Shown piece after piece: positions 7,724 to 16,630 of a stretch of DNA of 41,914 nucleotides. Below the pieces are notes generated by a model that was not told where the DNA came from, did not search any database, and saw only the letters and a list, made by a program, of their open reading frames with translations. Position 1 is the stretch's first letter. Each line of letters begins with the position of its first letter. Origin of the DNA: Microcystis elabens FACHB-917. Its GTDB lineage: Bacteria > Cyanobacteriota > Cyanobacteriia > PCC-6307 > Cyanobiaceae. A program made the translations under genes and the position numbers. The DNA lies in the NCBI RefSeq assembly GCF_014698445.1, contig NZ_JACJSZ010000028.1, positions 1-41,914 on the forward strand, read 5' to 3'.

Positions 7724-8668
7724 TCAGCGCCTCACGATGCAGCGGAAGCCCATGTGGCAGGTGGAGGTGTCAATCCCCTGGGCCATGCGCGCAGCGGGGC
7801 GGTAGCGGCGGCAGTAGCTGGGGGCGCAGAGGAAGGAGCCGCCCTTCACCACCTTGCGCGGCTGGTGCCCGTGCTGGGAGTGGATGTCGATGCTGGCCTC
7901 ACGGCAGCAGCCTCCGGGGTCGTCGGCTGCAGCGCCATGGCCGGCGTACCAGTCGTCGGTCCACTCCCAGACGTTGCCGATCATGTCGAGCAGGCCATAG
8001 CCGTTCGCCGGGAAGGAGCCCACCGGCGAGGTGCGCTCCCAGCCGTCGAGCAGGCTGTTGTGGTGCGGGAACTCCCCCTGGAAGGTGTTGGCCATGGGTC
8101 GGCCGCCGGGATGGAGCTCATCGCCCCAGGCGAACTCCCCTCCCTGGCGCCCCCCCCAGGCGGCCCGCTCCCACTCGGCTTCGCTGGGCAGCCGCTTGCC
8201 GGCCCAGGCGGCGTAGGCCGCCGCGTCCTCGTGGGCCACGTGCACCACCGGATGCTGCTCGCGGCCCCGCAGGGAACTGCCCGGCCCCTCGGGGTGGCGC
8301 CAGTCGGCCCCCGGCCGGTACTGCCACCAGCGGTAGGGATCGCCCGTGGCGATCGGCCCCGGCGGCGGCACGAACACGATCGAGGCGGGCGCCAGCAGCT
8401 CCGGCCGGGCCCCGGGATAGGCGGCAGGATCGGCCGGCCGTTCCGCCAGGGTGACGTGCCCGGAGGCCTTGACGAACTTCAGGAACTGGGCGTTGGTCAC
8501 CGGGGCGCGGTCGATCCAGAACCCATCCACCGCCACCCGGTGGGCCGGGGCCTCCTCCGGGTAGTGGTGGTCGGAGCCCATCAGGAAGGAGCCCGGCGGA
8601 ATCCAGACCATGTCCCGGGCCGGTGGCCGGCCCGGCCGGGGGAGGCCGGTGGCGGTGGCGGCTGTCAT
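7724..8668 (-). CDS. Formylglycine-generating enzyme (sulfatase-modifying factor)
   Basis: The 314-residue enzyme of the FGE/SUMF1 family oxidises the active-site Cys of type I sulfatases to formylglycine. Evidence: the N-terminal WIPPGSFLMGSD, the family segments RLPSEAEWERAAWGG and DMIGNVWEWTDDWY, and the C-terminal GGSFLCAPSYCRRYR, whose two Cys (residues 281 and 286) match the copper-binding pair C336/C341 of human FGE. The end, HMGFRC, is also typical. ATG 8668 lies 7 bp after the sulfatase stop; a GTG at 8686 overlapping it is an alternative. The target is almost certainly the upstream-encoded sulfatase, whose CTAGR motif is the FGE substrate. Confidence 0.93.
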   Translation of the reverse strand: MTAATATGLPRPGRPPARDMVWIPPGSFLMGSDHHYPEEAPAHRVAVDGFWIDRAPVTNAQFLKFVKASGHVTLAERPADPAAYPGARPELLAPASIVFVPPPGPIATGDPYRWWQYRPGADWRHPEGPGSSLRGREQHPVVHVAHEDAAAYAAWAGKRLPSEAEWERAAWGGRQGGEFAWGDELHPGGRPMANTFQGEFPHHNSLLDGWERTSPVGSFPANGYGLLDMIGNVWEWTDDWYAGHGAAADDPGGCCREASIDIHSQHGHQPRKVVKGGSFLCAPSYCRRYRPAARMAQGIDTSTCHMGFRCIVRR

Positions 8669-8675
8669 CGGGAAC

Positions 8676-10184
8676 TCAGCTCGCACCCCCGGCGGAGATC
8701 ATCTTCTCCAGCACATCCCCGACCGTGAAGCTGGCCGCCTTCTGGCGTGGCGGGAACTCCTTGAAGGTGGCGAGGAACTCGGCCACGAACGTCTGGGCCG
8801 GAACCAGCATGAAGGCATGGTCGAGCATCCAGTCCCAGTAGGTGTTGGAGGTGATGTCGGCCCGTTCATAGGGATCGGTGAGCAGGTTGAAGATCTTCGG
8901 AACCCGCAACTCAGTGAAGGGCTCGGCCCACACCTGCAGCGTGCCGGCGGCGCGCTGCTCCATGAACACGAATTTCCAGTTGTCGTAACGCAGAGCGGTG
9001 AGGTCGCCGTCGTCGGAGAAGTAGAAGAACTCCACCCGCGGGCTGGTGCCGGTCTTGCCCGTCCAGTAGTCGAGCATGTTGTAGCCATCGAGGTGGATGC
9101 GGAAGGTCTTGCTGCCCACCTGGTGACCGTCGAGGAGCTTCTGCTTGATCTCCGGCTCGCCGGCGGCCGCCACCAGGGTGGGCAGCCAGTCGAGGTGGCT
9201 GACGATGCCGGTGTAGAGCGTGCCGGCAGCGATCCGTCCCGGCCAGCGGACCAGGGCCGGCACCCGGTAGGCCCCCTCCCAGTTGGAATTCTTCTCGTTG
9301 CGGAAGGGGGTCATGCCGGCATCGGGCCAGCTGTTCATGTGGGGGCCGTTGTCGGTGCTGTACATCACGATCGTGTCATCGGCGATGCCCAGCTCATCCA
9401 CCAGATCCAGCATCTGGCCGATGCAGTTGTCGTGATAGATCATCACGTCGTGGTACTCCGACTGCCACCGGCCCGACTGGCCGATGTCCTGTGGCCGGGC
9501 ATGGGTGCGGAAGTGCATGTGGGTGGTGTTGAACCACACGAAGAACGGTGCGCCGGAGGCCACCGCGTCGCGGATGAAGCGCTTGGCCTCGGCGATGAAC
9601 TCCTCATCGCAGGTCTGCATCCGCTGCTTCGTCAGCGGGCCGGTGTTCTCGATCCGCTGGGTGCCGTCGCCGTTGGCCCAGCAGTGCAGCATCCCGCGGG
9701 GGGCGAAGCGTTTGCGGAAGTTCGGGAATTCGGGATCGTCCTCCTTCGGGTAGTCGCGCAGCTCCGGCTCCTCCTCCGCGTTGAGGTGGTAGAGGTTGCC
9801 GAAGAACTCATCGAAGCCGTGCATCGTCGGCAGATGCTCGTCGCGGTCGCCGAAGTGGTTCTTGCCGAACTGGCCGGTGCGGTAGCCCAGCGGCTGCAGC
9901 AGTTCGGCGATGGTGGGATCCTCGGCGCGGTAACCCAGCTCGGCGCCGGGCAGGCCCACCTTGCTGAGGCCGGTGCGGAACACGCTCTGGCCCGAGATGA
10001 AGGCAGCCCGGCCGGCGGTGCAGCTCTGCTCGGCGTAGTAGTGGATGAAGCGACCGCCCTCGTTGGCGACCCGGTCGATGTTGGGGGTCTGATAGCCCAT
10101 CAGGCCATCGCTGTAGCAGCTGAGGTTGCTCTGGCCGATGTCATCGCCCCAGAGGATGAGGATGTTGGGCTGGCCGTTGGGCAT
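8676..10184 (-). CDS. Type I arylsulfatase with FGE-dependent CTAGR motif
   Basis: The 502-residue sulfatase hydrolyses sulfate esters. Seen directly: metal ligands DD at residues 14-15 (LWGDDIGQSN), the active-site CTAGR at residues 55-59 in the form C-x-A-x-R that FGE converts to formylglycine, then FGKNHFGD and STDNGPH with later metal and substrate residues. The start is ATG 10184; an upstream reading frame would add a Pro/Arg-rich non-homologous stretch. No signal peptide is evident, so the enzyme may be cytoplasmic and may need substrate import. It heads the five-gene operon and is transcribed away from an AraC-type gene 62 bp away. Confidence 0.94.
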   Translation of the reverse strand: MPNGQPNILILWGDDIGQSNLSCYSDGLMGYQTPNIDRVANEGGRFIHYYAEQSCTAGRAAFISGQSVFRTGLSKVGLPGAELGYRAEDPTIAELLQPLGYRTGQFGKNHFGDRDEHLPTMHGFDEFFGNLYHLNAEEEPELRDYPKEDDPEFPNFRKRFAPRGMLHCWANGDGTQRIENTGPLTKQRMQTCDEEFIAEAKRFIRDAVASGAPFFVWFNTTHMHFRTHARPQDIGQSGRWQSEYHDVMIYHDNCIGQMLDLVDELGIADDTIVMYSTDNGPHMNSWPDAGMTPFRNEKNSNWEGAYRVPALVRWPGRIAAGTLYTGIVSHLDWLPTLVAAAGEPEIKQKLLDGHQVGSKTFRIHLDGYNMLDYWTGKTGTSPRVEFFYFSDDGDLTALRYDNWKFVFMEQRAAGTLQVWAEPFTELRVPKIFNLLTDPYERADITSNTYWDWMLDHAFMLVPAQTFVAEFLATFKEFPPRQKAASFTVGDVLEKMISAGGAS

Positions 10185-10246
10185 GGCGGAGTGCACCCGG
10201 CGGGTGAGGAGTGGGGTAGGAAGAGGCTCAGGCCCCCGGTTGTCCC

Positions 10247-11284
10247 ATGACGGTCGCCACGGATCCGGAGGACACGCCCCCAAAGGATGCACAGACCGGC
10301 GTGATCCGAACACTCAGAAAGTGCGGTTCCGCCGCTCCCCTCCGCCGCTCCGCCCAGGACATCGCCCGACTGGAAGGGGTGCTCAGCCCCCTGCTGCCGG
10401 TCCAGCTCACCCAGCTCGCCGGTGGCCGGCTGAACAGTGACCTGCTGCTCGTCGATCTGGGTGCGCTCCAGGTCCTGCGGCTGCGGCTTGATCGGCCCCT
10501 GCACAGCGGCGGGGCCAAACCCACCGGCCGCCAGTTGATCGCCCTCGACCTGGAGGAGAGCCCGGGCGAGCCCACGATGCGCTCCCACGGCCTGGAGCTG
10601 CCGACCACGGCGTTCTTCGGCCTGGCCGCCGACGGGGAGATCCACCTCACCACCCCCGAGCGCTGCAGCTTGGCGGTGCTGAGCCTGGATCGGGAGCGGT
10701 TCCTGCAGTGGGCCCGGGAGCTGGGGGGGCCCGGGCTGGAGGAACCGCTGGTGGGTGTCAACTGGGAGGCGATCGATCCGCTGCGCTTCCGGGGGGTGAG
10801 GGACTGCCTGCGCCGGATCTTCCGCCTGGCCGAGCGCTCACCGGCCCTGATGGCGGATCCGGTGATCCGCCGGCGGCTGGGCGGGGATCTGGTGCCCCTG
10901 CTGGTGGAGGCCCTTGTGCACCGCACCGGCCACGGCGCCCGTCTGGCCCGGCCGCCGGCCCGGATCGAGCTGGTCAAGGCCGCCCAGGCCTGGATGGCGG
11001 AGCATCCCCACGAACCGATCAGCCTCGATGGGCTCTGCCGCCAGGTGGCGGCGGGTCGGCGCAGCCTGCTGCAGGGGTTCCGGGAGCACCTGGGCATGGG
11101 CCCGATGGCCTACCTCAAGATCCGTCGCCTGCACGGCGTGCGGCAGGCCCTGCTGGCGGCCGATCCACGGGCCACGACGATCGGCGAACTTGCTGCTGCG
11201 TGGGGATTCATGAACGCGGGGCACTTCGCCCGCGATTACCGCCGCCTGTTCGGCGAACATCCCCGGACCAGTCTGCGGGCCTGA
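10247..11284 (+). CDS. AraC-family transcriptional regulator
   Basis: The 345-residue protein has an N-terminal ligand-binding-like region (roughly residues 30-210) and a C-terminal AraC DNA-binding domain (about 235-345) with two helix-turn-helix units. Recognisable segments are ISLDGLCRQVAAGRRSLLQG, YLKIRRLHGVRQALLAADP and AAAWGFMNAGHFARDYRRLF, the last being the hallmark second HTH. It is divergent from the sulfatase gene over a 62-bp gap and lies 25 bp upstream of an outer-membrane barrel gene. It is therefore well placed to control both directions. The inducer is not visible and could be a sulfate ester or its product. Confidence 0.92.
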   Translation: MTVATDPEDTPPKDAQTGVIRTLRKCGSAAPLRRSAQDIARLEGVLSPLLPVQLTQLAGGRLNSDLLLVDLGALQVLRLRLDRPLHSGGAKPTGRQLIALDLEESPGEPTMRSHGLELPTTAFFGLAADGEIHLTTPERCSLAVLSLDRERFLQWARELGGPGLEEPLVGVNWEAIDPLRFRGVRDCLRRIFRLAERSPALMADPVIRRRLGGDLVPLLVEALVHRTGHGARLARPPARIELVKAAQAWMAEHPHEPISLDGLCRQVAAGRRSLLQGFREHLGMGPMAYLKIRRLHGVRQALLAADPRATTIGELAAAWGFMNAGHFARDYRRLFGEHPRTSLRA

Positions 11285-11309
11285 GCCTCCTGAACTCCCT
11301 GCCCTGCCC

Positions 11310-12227
11310 ATGAACGCGAGCACGACCCGCCCGGTGCATGCCCTGGCCGGCCTGGCCCTGGCGCTGACGGCCCTGTGGCCGGCGGTGGCCCCGGAGGCGG
11401 CGGCCGCAGACGAAACCGCCCAGGCCGGCCCGGCCCCAGGGGAGCCGGCCCCGGCCGCCTCCCCCTGGAGCGGCACCCTTGAGCTGTATGGCTTCGCTCC
11501 GCTCCGCTCCACCGGCTCCGTCACCATCCGGGGCCAGGAGGCGGAGGTGGACCAGGACCTGGGTGAGATCCTGCGCGTACTGCGCTTCGCCGCCTCCGGC
11601 CGCGGCAGCCTCGAAAAGGGCCGGGTGGGCCTGCAGGCCGACCTCTGGTACATCAACCTGGGAGACCAGGCCAGCCGCCTGGTGGGAGACCGGCAGCTGT
11701 TCACCACCACGGCCGATGTGGGGCAGTCTCTCGGGATCTACGACGTCGCCCTGCGCTACCGCTTCGGCGCGAAGGAATCGGCGATCGGCAAGCCCGGGAC
11801 GTATTCGGTGATCCCCTATGCGGGGATACGGCTGATCGACGGCCGGCTGAGTCTGGCCGCCACCCTCGACGGCCCGTTCGGACGCACCCTGCGGGAGCCC
11901 ACCCGCAACTTTCAGCGCACCTGGGTGCAGCCCCTGGTGGGCACCCAGGCCACCGTCTTCCTTTCGCCGCGCCTGCGGGCCTTCGCCCGGGGCGACATCG
12001 GCGGCTTCGGCCTGGCCGGCCAGCAGGACCTCAGCGGCAACATCCAGGTGGGCCTGGGCTATGCCATCGGCGACAACACCGATCTGAACCTCTCCTGGCG
12101 GTACATGGGACTGAACTGGAACAACGGTGACCAGCAGTCCAACGGGTTCGTCACCAACCTGAACGGCATCGAGGTGGGCGTGAAGTTCTTCTTCGGCGGC
12201 GCCCCCAGGGGCACGGCGGCGCCCTGA
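11310..12227 (+). CDS. Outer-membrane beta-barrel protein
   Basis: The 305-residue protein has a signal peptide (MNASTTRP, hydrophobic core, cleavage near AAAADE) and a short Ala/Pro linker. Alternating hydrophobic/polar strands follow with aromatic girdles (GTLELYGFAPL, VGLQADLWYINLG, YDVALRYRFG, NLSWRYMGLNW). It ends IEVGVKFFFG, a barrel-like penultimate strand. The closest general description is an outer-membrane protein of the OmpA/porin-like barrel type. It sits 25 bp after the AraC gene and is probably cotranscribed with it. In the sulfatase context it may let anionic sulfate esters pass the outer membrane, which is an inference from position. Confidence 0.75.
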   Translation: MNASTTRPVHALAGLALALTALWPAVAPEAAAADETAQAGPAPGEPAPAASPWSGTLELYGFAPLRSTGSVTIRGQEAEVDQDLGEILRVLRFAASGRGSLEKGRVGLQADLWYINLGDQASRLVGDRQLFTTTADVGQSLGIYDVALRYRFGAKESAIGKPGTYSVIPYAGIRLIDGRLSLAATLDGPFGRTLREPTRNFQRTWVQPLVGTQATVFLSPRLRAFARGDIGGFGLAGQQDLSGNIQVGLGYAIGDNTDLNLSWRYMGLNWNNGDQQSNGFVTNLNGIEVGVKFFFGGAPRGTAAP

Positions 12228-12245
12228 TCCCAGGAGCCTGGGCCT

Positions 12246-12428
12246 TCAGAAACTCGGCAGCTTGAGCATCAGCTCACAGAGCTGGGGACTGGGCAGCTCC
12301 TGACCCAGGAGCGGGGCGACCAGGGCGGCGAGGGGCCGCAGCCGGCAGGGCCAGATGGCCCGCTCGGTGAGGCGACCGGCCTGGAAGGCGCCGAGCACCA
12401 GCACCGTCACCAGCAGGGTGCGTTTCAC
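12246..12428 (-). CDS. Small membrane-anchored protein coupled to glyQ
   Basis: This 60-residue ORF starts with GTG at 12428, overlapping the glyQ stop in a GTGA arrangement, so translation is probably coupled. Residues 4-20 form one hydrophobic helix ([15 protein letters not shown]). The rest contains two Cys and ends in LMLKLPSF. It resembles the short hypothetical proteins that follow glyQ in picocyanobacteria, but I cannot name a family. It converges on the outer-membrane barrel gene with 18 bp between stops, where a short CCCAG/CTGGG dyad lies. Confidence 0.55.
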   Translation of the reverse strand: MKRTLLVTVLVLGAFQAGRLTERAIWPCRLRPLAALVAPLLGQELPSPQLCELMLKLPSF

Positions 12429-13303
12429 GCCGGCGGGGCGGCCAGCAGGGGGAAGCCCAGGGCGCGCCGTTCCCCCAGCCAGGCCTCCGCCACCTGCCGC
12501 GCCAGGTGGCGGATCCGGCCGATGGTGGCGGTGCGCTCGGTCACCGAGATCACGCCGCGGGCCTCGAGCAGGTTGAAGGTGTGACTGCATTTGAGCACGT
12601 GGTCGAGGGCCGGGGCCGGCAGCCCGGCCGCCACCAGATCAGCGGCCTCGGCCTCATGGAGGGCGAACAGCTGCAGCAGGCGGTCGGGGCTGGAGGCCTC
12701 GAAGTTGTAGGTGCACTGCCCCTTCTCGAACGGCAGCCAGATGTCGCCGTAGCTGCGCTCGCCGTTCCAGCGCAGGTCCCAGATGCTCTCCACGTCCTGG
12801 AGATACATCGCCAGGCGCTCAAGGCCGTAGGTGATCTCGATCGACACCGGCCGGCAGTCGAGGCCGCCGCACTGCTGGAAATAGGTGAACTGGGTCACCT
12901 CCATGCCGTCGAGCCACACCTCCCAGCCCACCCCCCAGGCCCCCAGGGTGGGGGATTCCCAGTTGTCCTCCACGAAGCGGATGTCGTGATCGGCGGCGTG
13001 GATGCCGAGGGTTTCGAGGGAGGCCAGGTAGGTCTCCTGGATGGCGTTCGGGGAGGGCTTGATCAGCACCTGGTACTGGAAGTAGTGCTGGGCCCGGTTG
13101 GGGTTGTCGCCGTAGCGGCCGTCGGTGGGACGCCGGCAGGGCTCCGGGTAGGCCACAGCCCAGGGCTCCGGACCGATCGCCCGCAGCACCGTGTGGGGGC
13201 TCATGGTGCCGGCGCCCTTCTCCGTGTCGTAGGGCTGCAGGATCAGGCAGCCCTGGTCGGCCCAGAACCGGTTGAGGCTGGCGATGATGTCCTGGAAGAG
13301 CAT
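12425..13303 (-). CDS. glyQ: Glycyl-tRNA synthetase alpha subunit
   Basis: The 292-residue protein is the catalytic alpha chain of the bacterial alpha2-beta2 glycyl-tRNA synthetase, which charges tRNA-Gly. The full family pattern is present from the start: [86 protein letters not shown] and [10 protein letters not shown]. Length is normal. The beta subunit gene is not adjacent in this window. It lies 99 bp downstream of the menG-like gene on the same strand and overlaps the next small ORF. Confidence 0.97.
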   Translation of the reverse strand: MLFQDIIASLNRFWADQGCLILQPYDTEKGAGTMSPHTVLRAIGPEPWAVAYPEPCRRPTDGRYGDNPNRAQHYFQYQVLIKPSPNAIQETYLASLETLGIHAADHDIRFVEDNWESPTLGAWGVGWEVWLDGMEVTQFTYFQQCGGLDCRPVSIEITYGLERLAMYLQDVESIWDLRWNGERSYGDIWLPFEKGQCTYNFEASSPDRLLQLFALHEAEAADLVAAGLPAPALDHVLKCSHTFNLLEARGVISVTERTATIGRIRHLARQVAEAWLGERRALGFPLLAAPPA

Positions 13304-13402
13304 GGTGCGCCGGTCGGGAACGGGCCAGGACGGCAGGGACGACGGCTCGATGCTGCCAGATCGGTGGTCGGCGATCGCGGCGGCCAGGCCGCCGGAGGGG
13401 GC

Positions 13403-14104
13403 TCAGACCTGCAGTTCCAGCAGCCCCATCAGGCCACCGGCCAGGGTGCGATGGCGGGCCATGGCGAAACCGGCGGAGCGGGCCAGCTTCTCCTGGGCCG
13501 CTCCGGTGGGGAAGCTGGCCAGGCTCTCCTCCAACCAGGCGTACTGGTCTGAGAGGCCGACGGCACGGGCGGCCGGCACCACGAGGCGACGCAGGTAGAA
13601 GCGCTGGAAGGCCGCCGGGGCCGAGGCCGGAGCGGGCCGGTTGAAATCCAGCACCGCCGCCCGCCCGCCCGGCCGCAGCAGGCGTCGCAGCTCCCGCAGG
13701 CCGGCGGCGGGATCGGCCAGGTTGCGCAGGCCGTAGGCCATCACCGCCCCGTCGGCCCAGCCGTCGGGCAGGCCGGTGGCCAGGGCATCGCCCTGCTGCC
13801 ACTGCAGGGGCAGCCAGGGCTGGAGTTCCGCCCGTCGCCGGGCGACGGCCAGGGGAGCGGCGGCCGCATCCAGGCCCAGCACCAGTCCGCCGGGCCTGAG
13901 CCGGGAGGCCAGCAGCAGGGCCAGGTCGCCGGTGCCGCAGCAGAGGTCGAGCAGGCGCTGGCCGGGGCGGGGGCGCAGCCAGAGCAGGGTCTGCCGCTTC
14001 CAGAGCCGATGCAGGCCCAGGCTGAGCAGGTCGTTCAGCTGGTCGTAACGGGGGGCGATGGTGTCGAACAGATCGCTGATCTGCCTGGGATCAACGGTGG
14101 CCAA
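13403..14104 (-). CDS. menG: UbiE/MenG-type methyltransferase (demethylphylloquinone methyltransferase)
   Basis: The 233-residue SAM-dependent methyltransferase is of the UbiE/MenG class. The SAM-binding motif is LLDLCCGTGDLALLLA (about residues 50-65), with QGDALATGLPDGWADG and the UbiE hallmark AYGLRNLADPAAGLRELRR. In cyanobacteria this enzyme performs the last methylation of phylloquinone, the photosystem I quinone. The N-terminus IAPRYDQLNDLLSLGLHRLW is the family's conserved start. The gene is followed by glyQ and preceded by a small membrane-protein gene, all on the minus strand. Confidence 0.9.
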   Translation of the reverse strand: MATVDPRQISDLFDTIAPRYDQLNDLLSLGLHRLWKRQTLLWLRPRPGQRLLDLCCGTGDLALLLASRLRPGGLVLGLDAAAAPLAVARRRAELQPWLPLQWQQGDALATGLPDGWADGAVMAYGLRNLADPAAGLRELRRLLRPGGRAAVLDFNRPAPASAPAAFQRFYLRRLVVPAARAVGLSDQYAWLEESLASFPTGAAQEKLARSAGFAMARHRTLAGGLMGLLELQV

Positions 14105-14145
14105 AGCGAAGCAGCAGGGAAGCCGGGACGATCGGGGATCGGGGC

Positions 14146-14469
14146 TCAGCCCTCGCCCGGAAGGATGAGGGCGTCGTCCCAGGGCAGCACGATCGCATCC
14201 AGGCTGACGCCGGACGTTTCACTGGCAGGAGGCACCGGGCCGAGGGCTTCGAGCCGCACCGGGGTGGTGAAGGTGAGCACCATCACGGTGGTCAGCCCGA
14301 CCGCCGCTGAGCAGACCATGCAGCCGGCGAGCATCAGGGAGAACTCGCGGCGGTCGGTGGCTGCCTGCATGAGCTGGAGAGCCCAGGCCACCAGCGCGAT
14401 CACCACTGCCACCACCACCGAGGCGATGGCGGTGACCAGGGGTGTCGGCAGCTGCAGAAAGGCATTCAC
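14146..14469 (-). CDS. Small two-helix membrane protein of unknown function
   Basis: The 107-residue ORF has two clear hydrophobic segments: about residues 10-34 (TAIASVVVAVVIALVAWALQ) and 44-66 (LMLAGCMVCSAAVGLTTVMV). A short acidic, Pro-rich tail ends in LILPGEG. It lies 41 bp upstream of the menG-like gene in the same direction. Codon use matches the neighbours, supporting a real gene. I do not recognise the family. Confidence 0.6.
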   Translation of the reverse strand: MNAFLQLPTPLVTAIASVVVAVVIALVAWALQLMQAATDRREFSLMLAGCMVCSAAVGLTTVMVLTFTTPVRLEALGPVPPASETSGVSLDAIVLPWDDALILPGEG

Positions 14470-14548
14470 CGAAGCACCGGTAGCAACGAAGACTCACCAA
14501 TGTTACGGCGGGTGAAGCAGGGGCTGCGATCGCCGCGGCCGCCGCGGT

Positions 14549-15346
14549 TCATCCCGCCGTCAGGGGCGTGAGCAGGGGCCGCAGCGGCAGGCCGCGCCGC
14601 AGCAGGTCGGTCTTGATCTCCTCGACAGTGAGCACCCCGTCATGGAGCAGGGAGGCCAGCAGGGCGGCCGAGGCTCCGGCGACCTCGAGGGCCTCGGCGA
14701 TGTGGTCGATGCAGCCGGCGCCCCCGGAGGCGATCACAGGCACCTCCACCGCCTCGACCACTGCCCGGGTGAGGGCGAGATCGTAGCCCGCCTGGGTGCC
14801 GTCCCCGTCCATGGAGGTGAGCAGGATCTCGCCGGCCCCCAGGTCCACCACCCGCCGGGCCCAGGCCACCGCATCGAGGCCGGTGTTCTCCCGCCCCCCC
14901 TTGACGAACACATCCCAGCCCGGACGCTCCGCTTCCGCCCCGGGGCGACGACGGGCGTCGATGGCCACCACGATGCACTGGCAGCCGAAGCGGTCGGCGC
15001 CGGCCGTCACCAGTTCGGGGCTGCGGACCGCCGAGGAATTGAGGCTCACCTTGTCGGCGCCGGCCCGCAGCAGCTCGGTGATCCCCTCGACGCTGACGAT
15101 GCCGCCGCCCACGGTGAAGGGGATCGTCACCGTCTCGGCGGTGCGGCGCACCATGTCGACGAGGGTGGCGCGGCCCTGGTGGCTGGCGGCGATGTCGAGG
15201 AAGACGAGTTCGTCGGCGCCGGAGGCGCTGTAGCGGCAGGCCAGCTCCACCGGGTCGCCGGCGTCGCGCAGCCCGACGAAATTGACCCCCTTGACCACCC
15301 TGCCGTCGGCCACGTCGAGACAGGGGATGATCCGCTTGGCTACCAC
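14549..15346 (-). CDS. hisF: Imidazole glycerol phosphate synthase cyclase subunit HisF
   Basis: This 265-residue (beta/alpha)8 barrel joins the HisH glutaminase to make imidazole glycerol phosphate and AICAR in histidine biosynthesis. The catalytic aspartates are visible at D11 ([15 protein letters not shown]) and D130 (IVVAIDARR). Phosphate-binding segments [10 protein letters not shown] and [10 protein letters not shown] are intact. Length is normal for the family. The gene is divergent from the small DUF2862 gene across a 42-bp gap. Confidence 0.97.
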   Translation of the reverse strand: MVAKRIIPCLDVADGRVVKGVNFVGLRDAGDPVELACRYSASGADELVFLDIAASHQGRATLVDMVRRTAETVTIPFTVGGGIVSVEGITELLRAGADKVSLNSSAVRSPELVTAGADRFGCQCIVVAIDARRRPGAEAERPGWDVFVKGGRENTGLDAVAWARRVVDLGAGEILLTSMDGDGTQAGYDLALTRAVVEAVEVPVIASGGAGCIDHIAEALEVAGASAALLASLLHDGVLTVEEIKTDLLRRGLPLRPLLTPLTAG

Positions 15347-15388
15347 GGTTCGCTGTTAAGGTTGCGCAACTTTCCAATCGCGCCGGAC

Positions 15389-15601
15389 ATGGCCCAGGCT
15401 GGCATCACCATCGGTTCGAAGGTGCGGGTCACCCGCGTGCGCGATCGCATCCCGGCCGATCTGGTGGCTGCCCTCAAGGCCGATGCCACCGGCACCGTCA
15501 GGGATTTCCGCGTCACCGACGGCACCGGCGTCGGTGTGGTGGTGGAGCTCAGCGGCGGCACCACCACCTGGTTCTTCGACGACGAGATCACCCCTGCCTG
15601 A
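15389..15601 (+). CDS. DUF2862 small cyanobacterial protein
   Basis: The 70-residue protein (MAQAGITIGSKVRVTRVRDR... to WFFDDEITPA) matches the DUF2862 family of cyanobacteria and plastids. It is predicted to form a small SH3-like beta barrel with a pattern of short strands. It lies 12 bp upstream of chlG on the same strand and so is probably cotranscribed with it. The family has no established function; linkage to chlorophyll synthase suggests a photosynthesis-related role. The frame stays open upstream but only the ATG at 15389 gives the family start. Confidence 0.85.
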   Translation: MAQAGITIGSKVRVTRVRDRIPADLVAALKADATGTVRDFRVTDGTGVGVVVELSGGTTTWFFDDEITPA

Positions 15602-15613
15602 GACGGCCCAGCC

Positions 15614-16630
15614 ATGAGCCAGAGCCCCGAAACCAGCGCCGGCTCCCCAGGCGTCTCCGGTGGCGCCCGCCAATTGCTCGGGATGAAGGGTGCAGCCGGC
15701 ACCAGCAACATCTGGAAGATCCGGCTGCAGCTGATGAAGCCGGTCACCTGGATCCCCCTGATCTGGGGGGTGATCTGCGGCGCGGCGGCCTCAGGGCACT
15801 TCCACTGGACCCTGCCGGAGGTGGGCGCCTCGGTGGCCTGCATGTTGATGAGCGGGCCCCTGCTGGCCGGCTACACCCAGACCATCAACGACTACTACGA
15901 CCGCGAGATCGACGCGATCAACGAGCCTTACCGTCCGATTCCCTCCGGGGCCATTCCCCTGGGACAGGTGCGTCTCCAGATCGTGGTGCTGCTGGTGGCC
16001 GGGCTGGCGGTGGCCTGGGGGCTGGACGTCTGGGCGGGCCAAGATACGCCGGTGCTGCTGCTGCTGGCCCTGGGGGGCTCGTTCGTGAGCTACATCTACT
16101 CGGCGCCCCCGCTGAAGCTGAAGCAGAACGGCTGGCTGGGCAACTACGCGCTGGGCGCCAGCTACATCGCCCTGCCCTGGTGGGCCGGCCAGGCCCTCTT
16201 CGGCCAGCTCACCTGGAGCACGGCCCTGCTCACCCTGGCCTACAGCCTGGCGGGCCTCGGCATCGCCGTCGTCAACGACTTCAAGAGCGTCGAAGGCGAC
16301 CGGGCCCTGGGGCTGCAGTCGCTGCCGGTGGTGTTCGGCATCCAGCGGGCCAGCTGGATCAGTGCCGGGATGATCGACATCTTCCAGCTGGCGATGGTGG
16401 CGGTGCTGATCGCCATCGGCCAGCACTTCGCCGCGGTGCTGCTGGTGCTGCTGATCATTCCCCAGATCACCTTCCAGGACATCTGGCTGCTGCGCGACCC
16501 GGTCGCCTTCGATGTGAAGTACCAGGCCAGCGCCCAGCCGTTCCTGGTGCTGGGGATGCTTGTCACCGCCCTGGCGATCGGCCACAGTGATCTGACCCGC
16601 ATCGCTGCGCTGACGGCATCGCTGCCATGA
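15614..16630 (+). CDS. chlG: Chlorophyll a synthase (prenyltransferase)
   Basis: The 338-residue UbiA-family integral membrane enzyme attaches the phytyl or geranylgeranyl chain to chlorophyllide a, the final step of chlorophyll synthesis. The two Asp-rich prenyl-diphosphate sites are present: NDYYDREIDAINEPYRPIPS and NDFKSVEGDRALGLQSLP. About nine hydrophobic helices follow a ~35-residue N-terminal extension. YIYSAPPLKLKQNGWLGNY is typical of ChlG rather than of other UbiA enzymes. The stop overlaps the start of the PBP gene (ATGA), indicating an operon. The gene marks the host as an oxygenic phototroph. Confidence 0.97.
   Translation: MSQSPETSAGSPGVSGGARQLLGMKGAAGTSNIWKIRLQLMKPVTWIPLIWGVICGAAASGHFHWTLPEVGASVACMLMSGPLLAGYTQTINDYYDREIDAINEPYRPIPSGAIPLGQVRLQIVVLLVAGLAVAWGLDVWAGQDTPVLLLLALGGSFVSYIYSAPPLKLKQNGWLGNYALGASYIALPWWAGQALFGQLTWSTALLTLAYSLAGLGIAVVNDFKSVEGDRALGLQSLPVVFGIQRASWISAGMIDIFQLAMVAVLIAIGQHFAAVLLVLLIIPQITFQDIWLLRDPVAFDVKYQASAQPFLVLGMLVTALAIGHSDLTRIAALTASLP

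Noticed and set aside
12228-12245. CCCAG/CTGGG dyad between the barrel gene and the small glyQ-linked ORF as a bidirectional terminator
   Set aside because: The stem is only 5 bp and there is no T run on either side.
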